Assembly: GCA_050743365.1 (NCBI GenBank)
Contig: JBOGFI010000220.1
Span: 1-15,536, forward strand
Source of the DNA: JBOGFI01 sp050743365
Lineage (GTDB): Bacteria; Actinomycetota; Acidimicrobiia; IMCC26256; JACDBD01
DNA: 15,536 nucleotides
Direction: 5' to 3'
Position 1 is the stretch's first letter. Every line of letters begins with the position of its first letter. The position numbers and the translations under genes are program-made. Under the pieces are notes generated by a model. That model had not been told where the DNA came from and ran no database searches. It was given only the letters and a program-made list of their open reading frames with translations. Shown here in pieces: positions 7,185-14,207 of this stretch.

Positions 7185-7190
7185 TACCGT
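7185..7190 (+). promoter_or_regulatory. Candidate -10 (TACCGT) for leaderless expression of the next hydrolase
   Basis: TACCGT fits the actinobacterial -10 pattern TANNNT and ends 6 nt before GTG 7197, with another GTG at 7194. No Shine-Dalgarno lies in front of these starts. The spacing puts a transcription start on or next to the start codon. Confidence 0.35.
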
Positions 7191-7196
7191 GCCGTG

Positions 7197-8075
7197 GTGA
7201 GCCTGATCGACGATTGGGAGCGGCTCGGCGAGTACCGCGAACTGCGAGGCAACCGCATCTTCGTCGTCGATCGCGCGGCCGGCGGCGCGGAGGCCGCCGA
7301 GCCCGTGCTCGTCCTCCACGGGTTCCCGACCTGCTCGTTCGACTGGCGCGCACCGGCGGCGTCGCTGGCGCGTCGCCGACGGGTGATCATGCTCGACTTC
7401 CTCGGCTTCGGCCTCTCGGCCAAGCCCGATCGCCGGTACTCGCTGTTCGAGCAGGCCGATATCGTCGAGGCGCTGGCGGCCGCCCTCGGGCTCGACACCG
7501 TGACGCTCGTCAGCCACGACATGGGCGACTCGGTCGCGGGCGAGCTGCTCGCTCGCAGCATCGAGGGTGGTCTCGACTTCGGTATCACGGGGCGCGTCCT
7601 CACGAACGGGAGCATCTACCTCGACATGGCGCACCTCACCGACGGCCAGCAGATGCTGCTGGCCATGCCGGACGAGATGGTGCCGGAGGAGTCCGCGTTC
7701 CCACCGGAGCTGCTCTCTGCCGCGCTACGGGCCACGCTGGCCGCCGACGCGAATGTCCCCGAACCGGAGCTACGCGCGCTGGCCGAGCTGATCGTGCGAG
7801 AGGACGGGAACCGGGTGCTGCCGCGCACGATCCGCTACATCGAGGAGCGCCGGCAGCACGAGGGCCGCTGGACGGGCGCCATCGAGCGCCACCCCTCCCC
7901 GCTCACGATCATCTGGGGCGACGCCGACCCCATCGCGGTGTGGCCGATGGCCGAGCGCCTCCACGCCGCGAGGCCCGACGCCACCCTGGTTCGTCTCGAG
8001 GGCATCGGCCACTATCCGATGATCGAGGCGCCCGACGCCTTCGGTGCCGCCCTCGAGCACGCCCTCGATAACTAG
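7197..8075 (+). CDS. Alpha/beta hydrolase, MEST/haloalkane dehalogenase/epoxide hydrolase-like (Asp nucleophile)
   Basis: 292 residues. HGFPTCSFDW (41-50) is the oxyanion motif, and the nucleophile elbow is SHDMGDS with Asp108 instead of Ser. Acid candidate Asp244 lies in GDADPIAVWP and His272 in GIGHYPMIEAP. An Asp in HDxG is characteristic of haloalkane dehalogenases, epoxide hydrolases and the MEST-like group; HDMGDSVAGELL is closest to the MEST-like pattern as I recall it. Whether it dehalogenates is unproven. The start is GTG 7197 or the adjacent GTG 7194, with no ribosome-binding site. It follows the NTF2-like gene by 25 nt and ends in TAG at the very edge of a palindromic repeat. Confidence 0.87.
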   Translation: MSLIDDWERLGEYRELRGNRIFVVDRAAGGAEAAEPVLVLHGFPTCSFDWRAPAASLARRRRVIMLDFLGFGLSAKPDRRYSLFEQADIVEALAAALGLDTVTLVSHDMGDSVAGELLARSIEGGLDFGITGRVLTNGSIYLDMAHLTDGQQMLLAMPDEMVPEESAFPPELLSAALRATLAADANVPEPELRALAELIVREDGNRVLPRTIRYIEERRQHEGRWTGAIERHPSPLTIIWGDADPIAVWPMAERLHAARPDATLVRLEGIGHYPMIEAPDAFGAALEHALDN

Positions 8076-8246
8076 GAAGGCCTGCCAGCCGTACCTGGCC
8101 GCCGGGATTGCGCGGGAGCGGCGAACGGCCCGAAGGGCGCGGGGGCGAACGGCCCGGAGGGCGCCGGCCGGGTATCCCGGCCGGCGAGGTGAGCCGACCA
8201 ATGAAGGTGCCGGGTATCCCGGCCGCCGAGCGAGCGCGACCAGGAG
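8075..8246. repeat. Palindromic intergenic repeat, long form
   Basis: It fills the whole gap between two convergent stop codons. Its left block (8075-8124) matches 9313-9363 at 47 of 51 aligned positions, and its right block (8230-8245) matches 9360-9375 at 16 of 16. Inside are two tandem 20-nt units (8121-8140 and 8145-8164, one mismatch, 24-nt period), an 11-bp GC hairpin (8162-8186) and a related 6-bp hairpin (8209-8223), both with the loop TAT. A small hairpin, GCCAG/CTGGC, lies at 8084-8099. It resembles a REP/BIME-like element; no transposase is nearby. Confidence 0.8.
8162..8186. terminator. 11-bp GC-rich hairpin inside the long repeat
   Basis: CGCCGGCCGGG (8162-8172) pairs perfectly with CCCGGCCGGCG (8176-8186) around the 3-nt loop TAT. 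It lies between two convergent genes and could end transcription from both sides. There is no T-run, so the terminator role is inferred. Confidence 0.5.
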
Positions 8247-8948
8247 TCAGGGCAGCCGCGACTCGATCCAGCGCTCGAGCGCGGGGCCGCTCTCGAAACT
8301 GGAGATCAGGGCGTACCGCGGGGCACTGCTCGTATGGCACACGACGTGCCAGAGCCGTTGGGTGTCGACCACGAACAGCGAGCCCCGGTGCAGCGGGACG
8401 TGGACCTCGGTCGACGGATCGGGAAGGCCGTCCTTCTGCTCCATGAGGACCATGAAGCTGTCGGGGAAGTCGGTCAACTCCAGCCACGCGCGCACGACCC
8501 AGCCCTGGTCGGGAGGGTTGAAGCGGTTGTTGTCGTCGCGGTGCATGTGACCCAGGGCGGTCTCGTAGTCCTGCGTTTCCAGTCTGATCACCCGCACGCG
8601 GCCGAAGTCGGCGCCGACCGAGGTGACGTAGCGCACGATGCTCGGGCACTTCTCGCCGTTGGAGGTGATCTTGCCGCCCTTGTCGGGGCGCTCGTCGCCC
8701 GGCTTCCAGAAGCCGCGGCAGTCGAGCTCGCCGTCGGCGGTCGCGACCGGTGCGAAGTTCGTGTCGCCGCCACTCTTCCAGTCCATGTACTCGAGGGCGA
8801 GGTACTCCGGCTCCGGAATCGGCTCCTCGAGGTCGCGCAGCCGCGCGAATCCCCGGTCCTCCAGGGCCGTGAGGCGCGGGTGCGGTGTATCGAGCGGGAT
8901 CTCCGACGACCAGTGCGGCGTCGAGAGCCAGTGCCGCGTCTGCTGCAT
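8247..8948 (-). CDS. Probable 2OG/Fe(II)-type oxygenase-like protein (double-stranded beta-helix)
   Basis: 233 residues from ATG 8948. The central part has GHMHRDDNNRF, giving HxD (His136/Asp138), then strand VRAWLELTD, then RGSLFVVDTQRLWHVV with a distal His201, and Arg211 in APRYALISS ten residues later. The order HxD...H...R at this spacing is what Fe(II)/2-oxoglutarate oxygenases show, with Arg binding 2-oxoglutarate; this is an inference from motif geometry. It has some likeness to aspartyl/asparaginyl hydroxylase-like proteins but is not an obvious member. ATG 8948 follows TAGACT by 7 nt, so it is probably leaderless; GTG 8954 is an alternative start. Its TGA abuts the palindromic repeat. 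Confidence 0.65.
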   Translation of the reverse strand: MQQTRHWLSTPHWSSEIPLDTPHPRLTALEDRGFARLRDLEEPIPEPEYLALEYMDWKSGGDTNFAPVATADGELDCRGFWKPGDERPDKGGKITSNGEKCPSIVRYVTSVGADFGRVRVIRLETQDYETALGHMHRDDNNRFNPPDQGWVVRAWLELTDFPDSFMVLMEQKDGLPDPSTEVHVPLHRGSLFVVDTQRLWHVVCHTSSAPRYALISSFESGPALERWIESRLP

Positions 8949-8955
8949 GGACACC

Positions 8956-8961
8956 AGTCTA
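8956..8961 (-). promoter_or_regulatory. -10 element TAGACT, leaderless promoter of the oxygenase-like gene
   Basis: On the minus strand TAGACT fits TANNNT and is followed by 7 nt and then ATG 8948, the spacing expected if transcription starts at the A of the ATG. There is no Shine-Dalgarno. It lies 18 nt from the -10 of the divergent SDR gene. Confidence 0.5.
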
Positions 8962-8979
8962 CGAGGATGCCCGTGCGGC

Positions 8980-8985
8980 TACGGT
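8980..8985 (+). promoter_or_regulatory. -10 element TACGGT, leaderless promoter of the SDR remnant
   Basis: TACGGT fits TANNNT and ends 6 nt before GTG 8992; no Shine-Dalgarno is present. It is back to back with the -10 of the oxygenase-like gene. Confidence 0.45.
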
Positions 8986-8991
8986 GCCCGC

Positions 8992-9312
8992 GTGGCCGAT
9001 TCGTCGATCTCGAAGGCGGTGCTGGTCACCGGGTGCTCGTCGGGCAGCGGGCGCGCGGCCGCCGAGCGCCTCGCCACCCGGGACTGGACCGTCTACGCCT
9101 CGGCGCGGCGCCCCGACTCGATCGCCGATCTTGGCGACCGCGGGTGCAAGGTCCTCGCCCTCGACGTGACCGACGAGGACTCGATGCGTGCCGCGGTGGC
9201 GGAGGTCGAGGCGGCCGAGGGGGTCCTGGGGGCGTTGGTCAACAACGCTGGCTACGGCCTCGAGGGGCCGGTCGGGGCGATGTATCCCAAGCCGAAGCCG
9301 GAGCAGCACTAA
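8992..9312 (+). pseudogene. Truncated short-chain dehydrogenase/reductase (N-terminal half only)
   Basis: 106 residues against about 250-290 for classical SDRs. The coenzyme half is intact: TGCSSGSG (13-20), ALDVTDEDS (56-64) and NNAGYGLEGPVGA (84-96). After that the family sequence stops and a short unrelated tail MYPKPKPEQH leads to TAA. The catalytic Ser, YxxxK and substrate half are missing, and no continuation is found in another frame before the P450 gene, so it cannot be a working SDR. The palindromic repeat begins directly at the TAA. Start GTG 8992 is supported by the -10 element just upstream. It may still be transcribed and translated. Confidence 0.8.
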
Positions 9313-9376
9313 GGAAGGCCTGCCAGCCCGTTGCTGGCCGCCAGGATTGCGCGGGAGCGGCGAGCGCGACCAGGAA
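9313..9376. repeat. Palindromic intergenic repeat, short form
   Basis: It occupies the entire gap between the TAA of the SDR remnant and the TAA of the convergent P450 gene. It equals the long form with 109 nt removed between two GCGA tetramers (the long form has them at 8121-8124 and 8230-8233). It contains a perfect GCCAGC/GCTGGC stem (9322-9327, 9333-9338) around a 5-nt loop, within wider CCTG/CAGG arms, and could act as a bidirectional terminator. Confidence 0.75.
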
Positions 9377-10621
9377 TTAGGAGACGCTGACGGGCAGGCG
9401 CTCCAGGCCGTGCAGCGTGAACGTCTCACGCCTCACCGGCTCGCCCGCCGGCTCGAGGCGCGGGAAGCGGCGCACGAGCGTCCCGATCGCGATCTGGCCC
9501 TCGAGGCGCGCCAGCGCGGCACCGAGGCAGAAATGGTGGCCGCCGCCGAACGCCAGGTGACGCCCGGCGCCTTCGCGCCCGAGGTCGAGCCGGTCGGGCT
9601 CGGGGAAGGCCTCCGGGTCGCGGTTGGCGGCGCCGAGGAGGGGGATGATCTGCTGGCGGGCGGGGATGGTCGTCCCTCCGACCTCGTACTCCTCCAGCGT
9701 GATCCGCTGGGTGATCATCACGGGGCTGTCGAACCGCAGCAGCTCCTCCACCGCGTTGCGGTCGAGGGAGGGGTCGGCGCGCAGCCGGTCGAGCTGGTCG
9801 GGGTGACGCAGCAGCGCCAGCGTCCCGTTGCCGATCAGGTTCACCGTCGTCTCGTGCCCGGCGATGAGCAGGAACAGCGCGGTGGCGAGCAGCTCGGGCT
9901 CGCTCAGGCGGTCGCCTGCCTCCTCGGCGGCGATCAGCGCGCTGAGGAGGTCGGCGGCAGGGTCGCGTCGACGCCGGTCGATGAGCTCGTGGAAGTACTC
10001 GACGAACGCCTCGGCGGCGGTGTGGATCCGCTCCTCCTGCTCGGGCGTGCGCAGCGGTTGGGGGTCGATGCTGCCCGCGAGCTCGCGCGACCACTGCTGG
10101 AACGTGACGTGGTCGGCGGCGGGCACGCCCAGGAGCTCGCAGATGATCACCACCGGGAGCGGGTACGCGAGGTCGGCGATGACGTCCATGTGCGCGTCGC
10201 CTCGAGCCTCTACGGCGTCGAGCAGGCCGTTCACGAGCTCCTCGATGCGCGCCCGGAGCTGCTCGATCACCCGGGGGGTGAACGCCTTGCTCACCAGGCC
10301 CCGCAGGCGGGTGTGGTCGGGCGGGTCGAGGAACAGCAGGACCGCCTGGCCCATCTCGTCGCCGAAGATGCCTCGGGCCGGTTCGTCGCTGCTCTCGACG
10401 AACGCCTGGTAGAGCTCGGAGTTCCGCTCGTCGCTGCTGAGCCGCGGGTCGCGGACGGCGGCGGCGGCGTCGGCGTGGCGGGTCAGGAGGTAGACCCCGA
10501 AGGGGGTCTGGTGCACCGGCTCGTGCTCGCGGAGCAGGTGGAAGAACGGGTACGGGTCGGCGCGGAACTCGGGTGTGAGCGCGACGCTGATGAAGTCCAG
10601 ATCGGCCTGCGACTCCACCAT
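9377..10621 (-). CDS. Cytochrome P450
   Basis: 414 residues, normal for bacterial class I P450s. Numbered from ATG 10621: I-helix AGHETT (254-259), K-helix EELLR (ExxR, 293-296) and heme loop FGGGHHFCLGAALAR with the axial Cys365. LDPPDHTRLRGLVSKAFTP is the usual C-helix region. It is cytosolic, needs a ferredoxin and reductase (none in the window) and inserts oxygen into an unknown lipid or xenobiotic. GTG 10627 is an alternative start; ATG 10621 follows a G-rich GAGCGGGGG. A possible -10 TAGCGT lies at 10651-10646. The last codon runs into the short palindromic repeat. A frameshifted acyl-CoA carboxylase gene lies 68 nt upstream on the same strand. Confidence 0.95.
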   Translation of the reverse strand: MVESQADLDFISVALTPEFRADPYPFFHLLREHEPVHQTPFGVYLLTRHADAAAAVRDPRLSSDERNSELYQAFVESSDEPARGIFGDEMGQAVLLFLDPPDHTRLRGLVSKAFTPRVIEQLRARIEELVNGLLDAVEARGDAHMDVIADLAYPLPVVIICELLGVPAADHVTFQQWSRELAGSIDPQPLRTPEQEERIHTAAEAFVEYFHELIDRRRRDPAADLLSALIAAEEAGDRLSEPELLATALFLLIAGHETTVNLIGNGTLALLRHPDQLDRLRADPSLDRNAVEELLRFDSPVMITQRITLEEYEVGGTTIPARQQIIPLLGAANRDPEAFPEPDRLDLGREGAGRHLAFGGGHHFCLGAALARLEGQIAIGTLVRRFPRLEPAGEPVRRETFTLHGLERLPVSVS

Positions 10622-10689
10622 GCGCACCCCCGCTCGCGTTCGTCCACGCTAAGGCGGATGGTGCTGCTCCGTCTACGTGACGCGCGGCA

Positions 10690-12232
10690 CTACGGGCGGG
10701 CGCCCCGTTCGGTACGGCCGGGCCGGCGCCGAGCGGCGGCGAGGTCGGCGAACTCGCACAGCAGCGGGCGGGTGTCGCAGGGATCGACGATCTCCTCGAT
10801 CATGAACGCCTCGGCGGTGCGGAACGGCGAGCGGGCCGCAGTGAGCCTCGCCTCGATCTCGGCCCGGAGCGCCTCGGGATCGTCGGCCGCCTCGAGTTGG
10901 GCCTTGTACGCGGCCTCGATACCCCCCGCCAGCGGCAGGCTGCCCCAGTCGCCCGTCGGCCACGCGAACCGGTAGGAGAAGCGCGACGCGTTCTGGTGGG
11001 CGGCGCCGGCCACCCCGTAGACCTTGCGCAGGATGACCGAGCACCACGGCACCGTCGCCTGGTAGATCGCGGCCAACGCCCGGGCGCCGTGGCGGATGGT
11101 GGCCGCCTTCTCCGCCTCCGTACCGATGACGAAGCCGGGGTTGTCGACGAAATGCACCACCGGCAGGTGGAAGGTGTCGGCGAGGTCGACGAACCGCGTG
11201 ACCTTCTGGGACGCGTCGGCCGTCCACCCGCCGCCGTAGAAGTACGGGTCGCCGGCGAGGACGGCGACGGGCCAGCCGTCGAGCCGCGCCAGCCCCGTGA
11301 CCGCGGCACCGCCGAACCGGCGACCGAGCTCGAGGAACGATCCCCGGTCGACGACCGCGTCGATGATGGCGCGGACCTTGTAGACCTTGCGGGCGTCCCT
11401 CGGGATCGCCTCGCTCAACCACGCCTCCCGACGATCCGGGTCGTCGTCGGTGGGCTCGCGGCCAGCCACGGCGTCGACCGAGGCGGGCAGGTACGACAGG
11501 AAGGCGCGGGCGCGCCCGAACGCCTCGTCCTCGCTCTCGACCTCGTCGTCGACGACGCCGTTGCGGGTGTGGATGGCGCTGCCGCCGAGCTCCTCCTTCC
11601 ACGTTCTCCCCGAGGCGCGCCACCACCGGGGGTCCCGCCACGAACAGGTGCGATGTGCCCCGCGCCATCACCGAGTAATGGCTGGTTACGACGCGCGCCG
11701 CGCCGAGACCGGCGACGGATCCCAGGCACAGCGCCACCACCGGCACCGTCGACAGGTTGTCGACCACCCACTCCCAGCCGGGGTTGAAGGGCACGAAGCT
11801 CCGCCGCTCCGTTTCGAGCGACTTCACCGAGCCGCCGCCACCGGAGCCGTCGACCAGCCGCACGATCGGCAGGCGCAGCTCGTTGGCCATCCGCTCGGAG
11901 TGGACCTGCTTCTGGAAGATGGACGCGTCGGCGGCGCCGCCCCGCACGGTGAAGTCGTCGCCACCGACCACTACCGGTCGCCCATCGATACGCCCCCGGC
12001 CCATGACGAAGTTGGCGGGCCGGAAATCGGCCATGAGGCCGTCCTCGTACGTGGCCCGGCCGGTCAGCGCGCCCACCTCGTGGAACGACCCCGGGTCGAG
12101 CAGCCGCTCGATGCGCTCGCGCACGGTGAGCCGCCCCGCGGCGTGCTGGCGCTCCACCTTGTCGGGGCCGCCCATGCGCGCCGCTAGCTGGGTGCGCCGC
12201 CGCAGCTCCTCGAGCTCCGGGTCCCACGTCAC
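10690..12232 (-). pseudogene. Acyl-CoA carboxylase beta (carboxyltransferase) subunit, broken by a frameshift
   Basis: Two frames together give about 513 residues, the normal length for PccB/AccD-type carboxyltransferases. The first (GTG 12232 to about 11600) has RLTVRERIERLLDPGSFHE, DDFTVRGGA, DGSGGGGSV and VAGPPVVARLGENV; the second (about 11598 to 10690) continues EELGGSAIHTRNGVVDDEVE, VRAIIDAVVDRGSFLELG, FVDNPGFVIGTEAE and GVAGAAHQNASRFSYRFAWP. Between them, near 11599, a single G stands where the family has a whole codon, a net two-base loss. Intact enzymes move CO2 from biotin to acyl-CoA with a biotin-carrying alpha subunit (not in the window). It may be a recent pseudogene or an assembly or sequencing error, since both halves are well conserved. 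The first frame alone would run on with an Arg-rich nonsense tail to 10673. Confidence 0.85.
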
Positions 12233-12253
12233 GAGGCCAGCGTCGCGCGGACG

Positions 12254-12259
12254 TAGGGT
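12254..12259 (+). promoter_or_regulatory. Candidate -10 (TAGGGT) for leaderless histidine phosphatase gene
   Basis: TAGGGT fits TANNNT and ends 8 nt before GTG 12268. No Shine-Dalgarno sequence is visible between them. It lies in the 35-nt gap to the divergent carboxylase gene. Confidence 0.35.
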
Positions 12260-12267
12260 TCGCGCCC

Positions 12268-12963
12268 GTGAGCGCGGCGAGGTCGTACCAGCAGCATCGT
12301 TACGAGGCGCCGCCGGGCGCCACCGAGATCCTGCTCGTGCGCCACGGTGAGTCGGCGCCGACCGATCCCGATGCGCCGTTCCCCCTCGTCGACGGGCACG
12401 GCGACCCGCCCCTCGACCCCGTGGGCGTCGAGCAGGCCGAGCGCCTCGCCGACCGGCTCGCGGGCGAGCACGTCGACGCGATCTACGTCACGTCGTTGTG
12501 TCGAACGGCCCAGACCGCTGCTCCGCTCGCCGACCGCCTCGGCATCGAGCCCCGGGTGGAGGCCGATCTCCGCGAGGTGTTCCTCGGGGAATGGGAGGGC
12601 GGACTGCTCCGGCTCAAGGCGGCCGAGCGGGATCCCGCATTCGTACGGGCGATGGAGGACGAGCGCTGGGACCGCATCCCCGGCGCCGAGCCCCAGCCGA
12701 GGTTCGCCGCCCGCATCGCCGGCGCGCTCGCGCGCATCCACGAGGCCCATCCCGACGAGCGGGTCGTCGTCGTGAGCCACGGCGGGGTGATCGGTCAGAT
12801 CCTGGCCACCGCGACCGAGTCACGACCGTTCGCGTTCATGGGCTCCGACAACGCGTCCATCGCCCACATCGTCGTGGCCGGTGAGCAGATCGTACTGCGC
12901 CGGTTCAACGACACCGCGCACCTGCACCAGCACTTCACGCTGGCGGCGCCGCCGCCGACCTAG
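12268..12963 (+). CDS. Histidine phosphatase family protein (phosphoglycerate mutase-like)
   Basis: 231 residues. The phosphate-accepting motif ILLVRHGES places the catalytic His at residue 26 with Arg25; SLCRTAQTAAPLAD supplies Arg79, LREVFLGEWEG an acidic residue, and VVVSHGGVIGQIL the second His at 171. This is the complete active-site set of branch-1 histidine phosphatases. The C-terminus ISxIVV-like strand (ASIAHIVVAG) also fits. It is cytosolic; the substrate, probably a small phosphomonoester, is unknown. GTG 12268 has no ribosome-binding site but follows TAGGGT. It is divergent from the carboxylase, and its stop codon interlocks with that of the convergent acyl-CoA dehydrogenase. Confidence 0.88.
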   Translation: MSAARSYQQHRYEAPPGATEILLVRHGESAPTDPDAPFPLVDGHGDPPLDPVGVEQAERLADRLAGEHVDAIYVTSLCRTAQTAAPLADRLGIEPRVEADLREVFLGEWEGGLLRLKAAERDPAFVRAMEDERWDRIPGAEPQPRFAARIAGALARIHEAHPDERVVVVSHGGVIGQILATATESRPFAFMGSDNASIAHIVVAGEQIVLRRFNDTAHLHQHFTLAAPPPT

Positions 12964-14207
12964 AAGTCGAAGTCTCCTGTCGCGGCGCGGGTGTCGCCGG
13001 TCTCGGCGTAGACCTGGCGCAGGTTGCGGGCGATGAGCGCCTGGTGCACCTCGTCGGCCCCGTCGACGAGCCGCGCCGAGCGGGCGTGGCGCAGCATCGA
13101 CTCGAGCGGTGTGTCGGTCGAGTAGCCGAGCGCGCCGTGCACCTGGATCGCGCGGTCGACCACCTTCCAGAGCATGTTCGCCACGTGGTGCTTGGCGAAG
13201 CTGACCTCCTGGCGGAACGGCTCGCCGTTCTCGATCTTGTAGGCGGCGTGCAGCACCATCAGCTTGGCCGCGTACAGCTCCATGGCGGAGTCGGCCATCA
13301 TCCACTGGATCGCCTGCTTGTCGGCCAGCGGCGCGCCGTGGAGCTGGCGGCGCTCGGCCCGGTCGACGAGCATCTCGAGCGCCTGCTCGGTCTGGCCGAT
13401 CCACCGCATGCAGTGCGCCAGGCGTGCCGGGCCCAATCGGGCCTGGCCGAGCATGTGGCCCTCGCCCCGACCGGCGACCATCTGGCTCGTGGGGACCCGC
13501 AGGTCGGTGATGCGGATCTCGCAATGGTTGCCGTGGCCGGCCATGGTGTTGACGTCGCGCACGATCTCCCAGCCTTCGGCGGGAAGGTCGACGATGAAGG
13601 CCGAGTTCGATGCCTGCGGCGGGTCGGCCTCGGGGTCGGTCTTGGCGATGAGGATGGCGAACGACGCCCCCTTGGCGCCGCTGATGAACCACTTGTGGCC
13701 GTTGACCACCCACTCGCCGGCGGGCTCGTCGAGGACCGCGGTGGTGCGGATGCCGGTGGGGTCGGAGCCGGCGACCTCGGGTTCGGTCATCGCGAAGCAC
13801 GACCGCACCCGGCCCTCGAGCAGCGGCCGCAGGTACCTCTCCTTCTGCTCGTCGTTGGCGTGGTGCAGCAGCGTGTGCTGGTTGCCCTCGTCGGGCGCCT
13901 GGGCGTTGAGGATGAAGGGGCCGAACCGGGTGCGGGCAGCCTCGGCCGACACGAACGCCATCGCCGTGATCGAGAGCCCGAGCCCGCCCCACTCCGTCGG
14001 CATATGCGGGAGCCAGACCTCCCACTCCTGGGCCTTCTGGCGCAGTTCGATGATCATGCGCACGACGTCGGAGCGGTCGGGCTCGTTGGGAATGTTGGCG
14101 TTCGCGTAGAGCTTCTCCTCCGCCGGTCGCACCTCGGCGTCCATGAAGTCACGGACGCGCTTGCGGATCGCTTCGACGTCGGGCGGCAGGGTGAAGTCGA
14201 TGGCCAT
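12960..14207 (-). CDS. Acyl-CoA dehydrogenase, ACAD10/11-like subgroup
   Basis: 415 residues, complete. Landmarks: N-terminal helical domain from MAIDFTLPPD, WLPHMPTEWGGLGLS (65-79), FAD/substrate motif CFAMTEPEVAGSDP (137-150), WFISGA (173-178) and the C-terminal QVHGALGYSTDTPLESM followed by DGADEVHQALIARNLR (382-397). The DGxDEVH block replaces the YEGT block of short/medium-chain enzymes and, from memory, is typical of ACAD10/11-like dehydrogenases, so Asp382 is at the position of the usual Glu base. It would oxidise an acyl-CoA to the 2-enoyl-CoA, passing electrons to ETF. ATG 14207 lacks a good Shine-Dalgarno and probably heads a leaderless transcript from the shared symmetric promoter with the alcohol dehydrogenase. 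Confidence 0.93.
   Translation of the reverse strand: MAIDFTLPPDVEAIRKRVRDFMDAEVRPAEEKLYANANIPNEPDRSDVVRMIIELRQKAQEWEVWLPHMPTEWGGLGLSITAMAFVSAEAARTRFGPFILNAQAPDEGNQHTLLHHANDEQKERYLRPLLEGRVRSCFAMTEPEVAGSDPTGIRTTAVLDEPAGEWVVNGHKWFISGAKGASFAILIAKTDPEADPPQASNSAFIVDLPAEGWEIVRDVNTMAGHGNHCEIRITDLRVPTSQMVAGRGEGHMLGQARLGPARLAHCMRWIGQTEQALEMLVDRAERRQLHGAPLADKQAIQWMMADSAMELYAAKLMVLHAAYKIENGEPFRQEVSFAKHHVANMLWKVVDRAIQVHGALGYSTDTPLESMLRHARSARLVDGADEVHQALIARNLRQVYAETGDTRAATGDFDF

Noticed and set aside
8121..8164. Two spaced 20-nt direct units, considered as a CRISPR-like array
   Set aside because: There are only two units with a 4-nt gap, no spacers and no cas genes; they belong to the palindromic repeat.
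9188..10975. 595-codon open frame on the plus strand across the P450 gene
   Set aside because: It is antisense to a P450 with all motifs intact; the translation is low-complexity and has no recognisable domain, as expected for a high-GC shadow frame.
10673..11599. Continuation of the first carboxylase frame after the frameshift
   Set aside because: The translation becomes an Arg/Pro/Gly-rich nonsense tail, whereas the other frame continues the family sequence exactly.
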